64,000 nucleotides of DNA from Umbilicaria muhlenbergii (taxonomy: Eukaryota; Ascomycota; Lecanoromycetes; Umbilicariales; Umbilicariaceae), in assembly GCA_000611775.1 (NCBI GenBank), contig KK106982.1, forward strand, positions 372,001-436,000, given 5' to 3'. Shown here in pieces: positions 1 to 11,688 of the stretch. The position numbers were made by a program, and so were the translations under genes. Numbering within the stretch: the stretch's first letter is position 1; every line of letters starts with the position of its first letter. The notes under the pieces are model-generated. The model ran no database searches, was not told the origin of the DNA, and was given only the letters and a program-made list of their open reading frames with translations.

Positions 1-1253
1 GGGCAACGAGTGTGGATTACGGCAAGAGGCATGCACGGCACATCAGTGCTGGCAGCGCCAGGCTCCTTAACCTTCCTCCACGAGCGTCAGGAGAGTCAAA
101 GAGGCTGAGTTCAGCCTCGGGGGAGAGGAGTCCTCTTGGCCCTCCTTCGCCTATCCCATTCCCAACCATGGAGAGCAACGAAGTCTAGCATACGCGGGGA
201 AATCTGAACACAAAGCTCCCAGGAGCCCGTTTGTCATGCCAAGTCCACGCTCGTTACGACTGTGATATACATTGATGCTGATGCTTTACGATATTGGCGT
301 TCATTCATTCCCATCTCTTCCATACGAAGTCAATCTCCGGTCTCAACGGCTCATCATATCGCTCGCTGTATACCACGAGAGCTGCGCCATATCCATTCCG
401 TGTCATTACATACCCAAAACGAGCGATACTTTTCCAAAACCCGCACATAGGCAAAAAGCAAGGCGACCGATTTGTTACATTTCCTGCGTTCTCGAGAGAT
501 CTGTATAGACTGGAGGCGAGGCGGACGGACCTCAAGGATACTGCTCGTTGCAAAGTAGCTTGGTTGCTTTGACGGCAGACGCTCTTTTCACCGAGGCTCT
601 CCATATGTGAGGTGCTTATGCCGTTTCTTCAGGCAGCCAAATCTGTAGTTGTATTGATGTGGATTTAAGGAATAGTTTGTACATACTTCCAATCGATCAC
701 AATGTTAGGTCTAAGAAACCTTTGTACTCTGCGCCACCCTTCTGCAACGGGCAATCGTACAGACAGCGCATGGCGCATAAGCAATTGGTTTCAGCTGTAT
801 GCTCGGTGGAACGGTCGGAGATGCCAATGATGAGTGATGCCTCTGTAATACAGTGCAATTCCAATAACTCATGGAACATGGACGCAGCCAGCCTCTTGGG
901 GGCGGTGTTCAGTATGGCGCCATTGCTCACGAATCACCCCATTCCAGCTTGCCGCAATTTTCGGGCGTAGCCAGCAGCCTCGGAGTGCAGGGATCGCCAA
1001 TTGGCCGCCGCAATTAATCATCCTTCGCTGCGTCATCAAGCAGAACCCGCGCCCCCCTCCAACACCCCTCCGTACGGTAATCATTCAACCACCATCTTCC
1101 ACCTCCCCCCAGTCCATATAAACCTCCACCCTGGCGTCCACCATCGCGTCTTCATTCCGCAGAACAACAGCTTTACTTGCCAAATCCCGATCACTGACTC
1201 CGAGAACACCCCTGACGGACACTCAGCTTCGATACTTCCAACACACCGCCAAA
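1..1253. other. Intergenic region, no gene recognised
   Basis: Short open frames occur on both strands but none has a recognisable domain, a convincing start or fungal splice signals. The last 200 bases become C-rich (CT and CCA runs), as expected for the promoter and 5' UTR of the thioredoxin gene that follows. Confidence 0.6.
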
Positions 1254-2131
1254 ATGACTAAAGAAGGCGCGACTAAAGAAGGCGCGACTAAAGAAGGCGC
1301 GACTAAAGAAGGCGCGACTAAAGAAGGCGCGACTAAAGAAGGCGCGACTAAAGAAGGCGCGAACAACCTCTCCAGGTGAGTTTCGCCCCGTCACTCGATG
1401 CCTGTCGCGCGCATACAAGTCAACACCGCAGCATTCGACTAAAGAAGGCGCGACTAAAGAAGGCGCGACTAAAGAAGGCGCGACTAAAGAAGGCGTGCAC
1501 AACCTCTCCAGGTGAGTTTCGCCCCGTCACTCGATGCCTGTCGCGCGCATACAAGTCAACACCGCAGCATTCGCCCAAACGCCGCCATACGCACCAAGCC
1601 CAGTCCGAGAGCGCCCCCTTGATATTTTCTCCGCCTCCCGCCACAAGCCTCAAGTGCAAACCTCAGAAATCAAACCGCTAACACCCCCCTCTCGGCATCC
1701 AGCATGAAAGATTTCAAAGACGCCCTCGCGAAACCCGGCGTCATGGTCCTCGACTGTTTCGCCACCTGGTGCGGTCCCTGCAAAGTCATCGCCCCCAAAG
1801 TCGTCTTGTGAGCTCACCCCCCCCCCTTTTTCCCGCCCTCCACTCGAGCCTTGTTCTTCTCCCTTTCCATGCACCATAGCGAAATCATATAACTGATACA
1901 CCACTCGTCGTCAGAATGTCCGACGTGTACCGCTCGGTGCGCTTCTACAAACTCGACGTCGACGAGGTGCCCGACGTGGCGCAGGAGCTCTCCATCCGCG
2001 CCATGCCGACCTTCCTTCTGTTCAAGGACGGCGAGAAGGCCGGCGAGGTCGTGGGTGCGAACGAGAGGGCCGTGGAGGCGGCGATTGTCAAGGCCGGAGG
2101 GGAGGCGACCAAGCAGGAAGTTCAGAATTAG
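1254..2131 (+). CDS. Thioredoxin with repeat-expanded N-terminus
   Basis: Small dithiol oxidoreductase that reduces protein disulfides and is recycled by thioredoxin reductase. Exons 1254-1375, 1703-1807 and 1915-2131 join in frame to give 147 residues. The active site WCGPC sits in [16 protein letters not shown], followed by [16 protein letters not shown], the cis-Pro motif [12 protein letters not shown] and a terminal helix, so the fold looks complete. The ATG at 1254 leads straight into seven identical 15-bp units coding TKEGA, then NNLS, then the splice to [10 protein letters not shown] conventional fungal thioredoxin would start roughly [11 protein letters not shown], so about 30 extra residues precede the fold. 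A second repeat block and a second copy of the donor lie inside intron 1 as modelled (1376-1702). A frame from the ATG cannot reach that copy because a stop follows the first donor. Identity is sure; the exact N-terminus is less so. Confidence 0.9.
1257..1361 (+). repeat. 15-bp coding minisatellite, 7 units
   Basis: Seven perfect copies of ACTAAAGAAGGCGCG begin directly after the thioredoxin start codon. The unit is a multiple of three, so changes in copy number would keep the frame and simply add or remove TKEGA. A further block of four units lies at 1438-1497, the last ending GTG instead of GCG. Confidence 0.95.
1302..1573 (+). repeat. 136-bp tandem duplication carrying a splice donor
   Basis: Bases 1302-1437 and 1438-1573 are two adjacent 136-bp copies. 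Each holds four 15-bp units, the end of exon 1, the donor CAG/gtgagt and about 60 bp of intron. By eye they differ at only two positions (1360 versus 1496, and 1362 versus 1498), which turn ANNLS into VHNLS. The downstream copy therefore keeps what looks like the ancestral reading VHNLS but now sits within the intron. Confidence 0.93.
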
Positions 2132-2697
2132 AGGGAGAGAGCGGGTGTAGGCGGGGAAAGATTCGTGAAGCTTGATAAACCCGCTTGACCAAATACATTT
2201 TTTGTCTACTCGGAAGTGAATGATTGATGATGGAGATGTGAGTGCCATTCGATTACACAACAACCCAGTAACGATACATCTCATGTATGAGTCGGTCGGT
2301 CATGTGTCTCTAAGCTACCCATCTCGTGGACGATACGAAAGCTTTTGGTCATGTGCTATGCGGAACGCCCGAATCATCTTGAACACTCCCTTCGTGTCAA
2401 GACGTGTATGAAGTCACGGGGCCGGAGCGCTTCCAACCCCTGCACGATGCAGTACTCATTCCCGCACAAGATAGAAAAAACGCCGTTCCAATGCTCGCTA
2501 CCCCTAGCCCATGCTCCGTTGAGATGCAAAATCAAATGTCGTGAAAGTCCGGTGAATCAGGTAAGTGGTCGAAACGTGGAGTGACCGCTTCCAGCCGATG
2601 TGCGTGTCCTGGCATGAAAGTAATTGTGCCGAAATGTGGCCTTCGGACGTGAGACCATGTGACGACAATGGTCAAGCATCGACGACTGCTAACGAGA
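2132..2697. other. Convergent 3' intergenic region
   Basis: Lies between the 3' ends of the thioredoxin and OTU genes, which converge. It should hold both 3' UTRs and polyadenylation sites; nothing else was recognised. Confidence 0.55.
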
Positions 2698-4338
2698 TCA
2701 GATGTACAACGTCTTGATCCCGGCCTCGATGGCAGGTGAGTTTTCCTTGCCTTTCTTTACCGCCGTGGCGATGATACCGTTCTTCCCATTCACGGCCTTG
2801 CCAGCTGCGATACCTTGCTTCCGTTCCTTGGCCGCAGCTTTCTGGGCAGCTTTCTTCATGTCGCGCTTATCCCGCTGAGTGACCCGCTTTTGCCTTGGTC
2901 CGGGCTGTCGTTGCTGGGTCTTGCCTCCGCCAGCCCCTCCTCCACTGTCGCCATGCTGCTCTACTTTCACTCCGTTGGGCACTTCACGAGATGCACTCGA
3001 AGGTGGTCGATCTTTCTCGCTCTCTCGCTTTGGTTGGGACAGCTTCAATCGGACCCCACCTGACGTGGGCTTGCCAGCAGCGGAGTAGTCGGAGGCAGAT
3101 GCGGAGGGCGAGGCAGACGGAGAATCTCTATAGCTAGGATCATTCTCCCAATCCTCCTCCTCAGTCTCATCCCCATCATCTTCCTTGACGCCGTTTGTGT
3201 CCTTATGTTCAGGTAGTGGGGTGTGGCCGTTGGTTTTCGGCGGGTCGTGATGGGTCTTCGGTCGAAGGGCGAGATCGCGCTTTTTCTGCTCCTCTTTCTC
3301 CTTCAAGACGGTCCTGGTTGCTCGACTAAGACGTCGGTCTTGTTTCTTGTTAGGCCCGGAAAGGGCTTCCTCGTCGCTATCCGGCTCTCGCTCTACGCTT
3401 GAGCTTTCTTGGGTGGATGAGACGCTACCGCGTTCTTCTGCATCAAGTAGCTTCGAGACAGCGGTATCTATGTTGCCTTTGCACTCTTCGAGTGTTTTGT
3501 GTATCGTTGTGCGGTCGGCAAGGTAAGGTAAGGATTGGCAGACGACATTAACCATCCACGGGAGGACGTAGGGGGTTTGGGCGAGCTTTTGTTTGTGCTT
3601 TTTCTCAGCCTCGGGCGTGACGTACGTCTCTTTGACGTGGGGAAGACCGGTGTGGGGGCCATTGACGTTTCGTATAGACGAGTAGTGTTCCCAGAGCTGA
3701 GAGAATCAGTAGCTGCCCCAGTCCACGTGCTCAGCCCTAATTGTCCATCTCGGGCCACTTACATGGTATGCAATGTGTAAGACCTGGCGGTCGACCTCCT
3801 CCTCATCCTGTGCCGAGATCATGTATGCAAAGTTCCTTTGATATATTTTGACATCCACTCCATAAGCTGCACTGAACGCCGAGATCTCCATGTTGTCCCC
3901 GTACGTGCCGCCCCTCGCCATTTGCTGCAGATGGCTTTCGAAAACCCGTTCCACTTCTTCCGGTGTGGGGGCCAGATAGGTAGTAGGTGTCGAATATGCC
4001 CCGACATTTTTTCGCTTTGGATTTCTCCGGACGCCACCACCAGGGTGCACGTCAATGAATTGTTTATAGTACGAAGCATTGTCACGCATGTAGTCGATCA
4101 CACGGGAGCGGATTTCGTGGTGCGAAGCTTGACTGCCATAGAGCTGGTCCGAAAGAGCATTGAAGAGACAGTTCCCTAAAGTGTAACAGTGCTGTTAGCA
4201 ATCGAAATAGCGTTGGTTGGGGGTCGTGGGAGTGAGGGCACGCTTTGTGGGGGAATAGTGCTTACCATCGCCTCGAATTTGGGAAGCATAGAGCCCATAA
4301 GCTGCAAGCAATGGAAACTCATCTGTGGAAACCCCCAT
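2698..4338 (-). CDS. OTU-family cysteine protease (putative deubiquitinase)
   Basis: Predicted to cleave ubiquitin from substrates. Exons 4338-4266, 4175-3763 and 3696-2698 close in frame (494 residues). The OTU core runs over about residues 10-165. The catalytic Cys is in GDGNCLFNALSDQLYG, whose first glycine codon is split by intron 1, and the catalytic His is in HIAYHLWEHYSS, rebuilt across intron 2. A UBA/CUE-like helical segment follows (VVCQSLPYLADRTTIHKTLEECKG region, residues about 210-250). The C-terminal half is charged and disordered, with Ser/Asp/Glu runs and a lysine-rich stretch near the end. The architecture matches fungal OTUD3/OTUD6-like proteins. The start is the least certain part: the ATG at 4338 is in frame and leaves only about 14 residues before the core, so a further 5' exon is possible. 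Confidence 0.82.
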
Positions 4339-5118
4339 GCCGGGCAAAGTCGAGGGGCCAAGGTGTGGAATTGGAAGAAGGAAGGTGACCTAGGCACTGG
4401 AGCGCTGCATGAAGCAGGCCTGGAGCAGAGTGGGAGCTTCAATATCGTCACTCTCGTCACTCCGTGTTAAAGTAGTTCCGGCGGGCAAAAAGCCACAGTC
4501 AAGTCGGGCGATTATCGAAGCTTGCAGGGGGGGGGGTTGTCTTTTCGGGGGGGCTGGGTTTGGGCCTTAGGCTTGCCGAATGAGCGTCCAGGGACTCCGG
4601 GCGGGATCCGCGCTGTTCAAGTAGCTAAAGTCGTAGACTTCCAGGGGCTGCTGTGCCTGTGTCTTGCCTTTGCCTTTGCCTGTGCCTGTGCCTGTGCCTG
4701 CTGTGCGTGCCTCTCCCCCGTGTCTTATTCTCATTCCATGCACCGAGCTGAGTCAACAGACGGCAGCAGACAAGGTAGTTGCGACGATCTACAGCTCCAT
4801 GCCGGTGCCACTCATCGCATGTAGATTATGTTGTTCGCTGCATTGGCTGCACTTCAGTTGTGACACCAGGCTGCACTTCAGTTCTTATACAAGGCTGTAG
4901 GCAGCAGCAACAATCTAATGGCCCACTCGCTGTGACAATAAGAATGTCGCCGAACAATAGCGGTAACGCAGATGTTCTGAATATCTCTAGATTATCCTAT
5001 TGTACTTTTGACGGAATTGTAAAAAGCGTATGACCGACAATAGCGAGTGACAATAGTGACGCTACCTGTGAAACCACCAATGCTTGCTTTTCGGGCCAAC
5101 TTTGCCTCATTCATCACA
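4339..5118. other. Divergent promoter region
   Basis: Separates the divergently transcribed OTU and D-amino-acid oxidase genes. It contains a G run near 4526-4550 and a short hexamer array at 4664-4700. No gene recognised. Confidence 0.5.
4664..4700 (+). repeat. Hexamer array (TGCCTK)n
   Basis: About six imperfect copies of a 6-bp unit, first TGCCTT then TGCCTG, in non-coding DNA upstream of both flanking genes. A simple microsatellite. Confidence 0.85.
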
Positions 5119-6551
5119 ATGGCAGAGACACAAGCACGCGTCGTCGTGGTCGGGTGAGCAGCAACCTAATGACGCGCAACCCTGAGTCGGGCGAATAGGC
5201 ATCACTGACACGGCGCTTTGTAGAGCTGGCGTTGCTGGCCTGACGACAGCACTGACACTGTCTCGTAATGCTCGATATAAGATCACGGTGGCCGCCGAGC
5301 ACATGCCCGGCGATTATGATATTCGATATGCGTCACCATGGGCCGGTGCGAATTACTTACCGTTAGTGAAGCCCATTCTGGCTCGCTCCTTCATAACAGT
5401 ATTCTCAGTCACGCTCTTATTCATCTTGATTGTTGAATTTATCTCGAAGCTGGCCAGAACTAGCGACAGCTGACCAGCCTCAGGGTTTCTGAGAAAGGCT
5501 CCAAGGATGCCGAATGGGACAGGAATACCTGGCCAGTATTACAAGACTTAGCCCAGAATCATGCTGAGGCCGGCATACATTTCCAACGTAGCGTGCACTT
5601 CATGCTTATCGTCGGATGGATATTGATGAATGACTTCCAGATACGGAAATATACGTCCGCAACAAGGACGCGCACAGCGCGACGGCAAAGTGGTTCAACG
5701 AGCTGTTGAAGCCGGAGCCATGGTTCAAAGACATGATACCAAATGTATGGGTTCTCAGCAGTGGCCTCCTCCTCAGTCACTCTTACAATGAATGCAGTTC
5801 AAGCAAATCCCCAAAGATCAGCTCTCCCCAGGCTACGACTCCGGCACCTCCTTCACTTCAGTCTGTATAAACACTGCGCTATACCTTCCGTGGCTTGCTT
5901 CGCAGTGCTTGAAGAACGGCGTCATCTTTCACCGCAAGATTTTCAAGCATATCGCCGAGGCAGCTAATGCTCATCACTCTGGAGAGAAGGCGGACGTTGT
6001 TGTCAATTGCACTGGCCTTTCCGCAGGCACACTTGGCGGTGTGGAAGACAAAAAGATGACACCCGCGAGGGGCCAGATTGTGCTCGTAAGAAATGAAGCT
6101 GATGTGATGTGCTCCTCTTCTGGTACCGATGATGGCGAGGACGAGGCATGCTACATCATGCAGCGCGCTGCCGGTAGGTCGTCCAGCCAGTGAGCCTGCT
6201 GATAAAATGCTTGCTGATATCTCATCAGGTGGTGGCACTCTGATCGGTGGGTCTTATCAGAAAGGTAACTGGGAGTCTCAGTTCGACCCAAATTTGGCAA
6301 ATAGGATGATGAAGAGGGCCGTGGAAATGTGCCCAGCTTTGACTGGCGGTAAAGGCATCGAACATCTCAGCATCATCCGTCATGGGGTTGGCTTGAGACC
6401 GGTGAGAGAAGGTGGAGTGAGGTTGGAGAAGGAGAAGATTGCTGATGTTTGGACGGTTCACAACTACGGCCACGGTGGCTATGGTTACCAGTCCTCTTAC
6501 GGGTGCTCTCAAGTTGCGGTGAAACTTGTCGAGGAGGCCTTGGACTCCTAA
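5119..6551 (+). CDS. D-amino-acid oxidase (FAD-dependent)
   Basis: Oxidises D-amino acids to 2-oxo acids with release of ammonia and hydrogen peroxide. Six exons (5119-5153, 5224-5361, 5484-5587, 5641-5744, 5798-6173, 6229-6551) give 359 residues, the normal family length. The N-terminal dinucleotide motif VVVVGAGVAGLTTAL, split by intron 1, binds FAD. KDAEWDRNTWPVL, the middle block SGTSFTSVCINTALYLPWL and VVNCTGLSAGTLGG are family landmarks. RHGVGLRPVREGG carries the Arg that binds the substrate carboxylate, and VHNYGHGGYGYQSSYG closes the FAD site. The protein ends EEALDS, with no SKL-type peroxisomal signal although many family members have one, so location is open. All exon phases close and no disabling change was seen. 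Confidence 0.95.
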
Positions 6552-7003
6552 TTAAAGCTATGGAATGGAGCTAGCATGCTCAATGGGCCATTAAAATATA
6601 TGATCCTCGAAGACCGATCTTATTGCGAGGTTCAAATGGAAATCAACGCTCTTCTTCATCTTTGAGAACTTGAAGGCCCCCGAAGTAGCAGTTGCAACGT
6701 AGAGACTGCTCAATCAAAAATGAGACTCCTTTACCCGGAAGATGGTTTGTAACTCAATGAAACTCCCGGCCGAATGTCCTAGCTTAAACATTCTTGCTTG
6801 AAACCTCAGAAGCCATCCATCTGATAGAATTTTTTAGAGTCTACAAAAACTTCTTATTTGCGTGCAAAGAGGACGGATAGGGGGCTTTGAGGCTCCGAGC
6901 GGTGGCATGGTTGAGTTTGCACAGTTTGCACAATCTGCATGCGCCTGAGCTAGCCCTACAGACTAAATAATTTTCTCCCCAATAAACCAATCGCCAACTC
7001 ATC
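6552..7003. other. Intergenic region before ESF2
   Basis: Holds the 3' end of the oxidase gene and the 5' region of ESF2, which lies on the same strand. No further feature recognised. Confidence 0.5.
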
Positions 7004-8047
7004 ATGACGACCAGAAAGCGCAACGAGTTCCTCGAAGCAGATCAGAGCGATGAAGACCCGCGTACAGACTACGACTCGGAAGCAACAAAAGAAGCAAAGG
7101 GGAGCCGCAGAAAAGCTCCCAAACGACGAAAACTTCAACCCGGCTCCTTCTCCTCCTCCTCCTCCTCCTCCTCCAACAACAACAACGGGGCCGACGACGG
7201 CGCATCAGATACCGCAAACGATGATGGTGTCGACTCCGAAACCCACCTCCCCACCGACCCCGAAGAACGACTCCCCTCCCCACCACGCGCCAAACCCGCT
7301 CCCCCCAAACTCCAACCCCTCACCCGCGCCCAACTCGCCGCCTCCCAACGCGCCGCCCGCAAAACCGGCGTACTCTACCTCTCGCGCATCCCGCCCTTCA
7401 TGCGCCCGCAAACAGTAAAACACCTCCTAACCCCCTACGGCGCCATCAGCAAACTATTCCTCACGCCCGAACCCAGCTCCTCGTACAGCAAACGGCTCTC
7501 CTCGGGCGGCAACAAAAAGCGCTCCTACACCGACGGGTGGGTCGAGTTCCGCTCGAAGCGCGACGCCAAGGTCTGCGCGGAGACCATCAACGGGCAGATT
7601 GTGGGCGGCAAGAAAGGGGGGTGGTATCATGATGATATCTGGAATGTCAAGTATTTGCGCGGGTTTAAGTGGGGGGATTTGATGGCGCAGGTGAGGGAGG
7701 AGGAGAGGAGTCGGGAGGAGAGGTTGAGGGTGGAGGTGAGGAGGGGGGGGAGGGAGAGGAGGGAGTTTTTGGGGAATGTGGAGAGGGCGAAGGTGGAGGA
7801 GACGAGGAGGAGGAGGAGGGAGGGGCGGAAGGGGAGGGAAGTGGGGGCAAAGGGGGAGGGTGAGGATGGTGGGGGGGAGGGGGTGGAGGGGGCTGCGGAT
7901 GGAAAGGCTGGTGAAGGGGAGAGGAAGGGGAGGGGTGGGTTTGAGATGAGGTTTAGGCAGAATGAGGTGAGAGCGAAGACGCCGAAGGGGAGAGGGCGGG
8001 AGGAGCAGCCGGAGGAGGTGAAGAGGGTGTTGAGCAAGATATTCTGA
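7004..8047 (+). CDS. ESF2: Pre-rRNA-processing protein ESF2/ABT1
   Basis: Nucleolar RNA-binding factor of the small-subunit processome needed for early 18S rRNA maturation; known for the family. One exon codes 347 residues. The N-terminus is acidic and Ser/Asn-rich with a basic cluster (RRKAPKRRK). The ESF2-type RRM covers about residues 118-225: GVLYLSRIPPFMRP, the insert KKRSYTDGWVEFRSKRDAK and INGQIVGGKKGGWYHDD, then WNVKYLRGFKWGDLMAQ. The tail is a highly charged Arg/Glu/Gly helix or coil with normal ESF2 composition. Its DNA is almost pure purine on the coding strand from about 7665 to 8040. The ATG at 7004 is the first in frame and sits in a good context. Confidence 0.93.
   Translation: MTTRKRNEFLEADQSDEDPRTDYDSEATKEAKGSRRKAPKRRKLQPGSFSSSSSSSSNNNNGADDGASDTANDDGVDSETHLPTDPEERLPSPPRAKPAPPKLQPLTRAQLAASQRAARKTGVLYLSRIPPFMRPQTVKHLLTPYGAISKLFLTPEPSSSYSKRLSSGGNKKRSYTDGWVEFRSKRDAKVCAETINGQIVGGKKGGWYHDDIWNVKYLRGFKWGDLMAQVREEERSREERLRVEVRRGGRERREFLGNVERAKVEETRRRRREGRKGREVGAKGEGEDGGGEGVEGAADGKAGEGERKGRGGFEMRFRQNEVRAKTPKGRGREEQPEEVKRVLSKIF
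7665..8045 (+). repeat. Purine-rich, G-rich tract
   Basis: Nearly 400 bases of the ESF2 3' coding region are dominated by G and A on the + strand, with runs of 7-8 G and many GAG/GGG repeats. It codes the charged tail of ESF2 and could form G-quadruplex or triplex structures. Functional meaning is unknown. Confidence 0.75.
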
Positions 8048-8186
8048 AGGCGGGTCAAGGGGGAGCTGCACGTCGAAGATGCTTGAAGAGGCTCTCTGTG
8101 AAACCATAACGACCTTTGCACAGTTACGGGAGCTCAGTGCCTCTATTGAGCTCGAAGTGGTATCAATTATTTCCAGGCAAGCTACC

Positions 8187-10724
<2,538 letters not shown>

Positions 10725-10902
10725 TCAAGCGCTTCGTAGAGGAGGAAGCGCTGTTCAAGTCGCTCATCCTCTTTCTCAAATTAAGACCAAGCGATATACT
10801 GAATGACTAAGCAATTAGATGGAGCTTCAGGATGCAGCCTTACAGCCCTACCTACCACTGACGTCAAGCCTTAGTAGTGCTTTACTTACTGATGCGGTAG
10901 TC

Positions 10903-11313
10903 ATGTCTTCCGTTCATGCACCTACAACATGCTACGAAACACGGTTAGGGTCACAAGGTGGACAACCCTCTCGAGCGCGGGTGAGGTATGCTCAAGAGCG
11001 CCCATCCTAAGAGTCCGGCACGCCTCTAGCCAAACGGGCGGAGACCAAGCAACCAACAACGAACCTACAGTATGTCCCGTCACGCTCGACATGTTGTTGA
11101 GCTAGATCTGATCTTAGCCAGAACCAAAAGACTGAGGACAAGTCGGAAGAGAAGCCCAAGAAAAAGAAGACAATGGCGGAGCTCGACGAGGAGCTCCGGC
11201 TGAAGCTAGAAGGCATGTCAGGCGAAGGTGGAGCGGCGGGGCTGGAGTACGAAGACGGGAAGCCGGTGTCTATGAAGAGGGGCGTGAAAAATAACATGTT
11301 CCGCTACATCTGA
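10903..11313 (+). CDS. Small conserved fungal protein, 104 aa, function unknown
   Basis: A three-exon gene easily missed because each exon is short: 10903-10985, 11030-11069 and 11122-11313. Donors are gtatgc and gtatgt, acceptors are ctctag and gccag, and phases close exactly. The protein starts MSSVHAPTTCYETRL. A polar, probably disordered middle with a lysine cluster (EEKPKKKKTM) precedes a compact end, AELDEELRLKLEGMSGEGG, then GLEYEDGKPV and KRGVKNNMFRYI. To my memory a tail of this kind (acidic helix, GGxxGLE, then NMFRYI) occurs in short unannotated fungal proteins, but I cannot name a family. No signal peptide or membrane segment. The lysine cluster would suit a nuclear location, which is inference. 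Confidence 0.65.
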
Positions 11314-11688
11314 GATGATGTGTAAATGAATCGAACGTGGGCTTTGGCATCAAGCTTGGAGCATGGGAAGGAGCTCACAAGGGAGGGGCGTTTGTGCGAT
11401 CAGTATGCGTTATTCCAGCGATTGAAAGCACCCACACTGCCAGGGGCTATATGCACGGCACTGAGATCAGCATCGACTTTCAAGATGAGGTGTCAAGTCA
11501 CTTTCTCTTCGTTCTCTGATACCCTATCCAACACAAACATACATAAAGATCCCAATTCCTAGATCGCTCCTCAAATGTGAAGACACACAAGAATGACAAC
11601 GCCACTAATGCCCAGGGTATCAACCGGAACGCACGAAAGCCGCCCGCGAAGCACATGCATCGATCAGACCTGCTGTCGACATCCTTCG
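11314..11688. other. Convergent 3' intergenic region
   Basis: Between the 3' end of the 104-residue gene and the 3' end of the SUN-domain gene. No feature recognised. Confidence 0.5.

Noticed and set aside
305-604. Minus-strand 99-codon frame ending in an Arg/Trp-rich sequence
   Set aside because: No domain or splice partners; three plus-strand frames are also open here, so the absence of stops is not informative.
1257-1497. Regularly spaced short repeats resembling a CRISPR array
   Set aside because: Units are contiguous, without spacers, and are in frame with a eukaryotic coding exon.
1191-1502. Minus-strand open frame coding [10 protein letters not shown]-type repeats
   Set aside because: It is only the antisense reading of the thioredoxin minisatellite.
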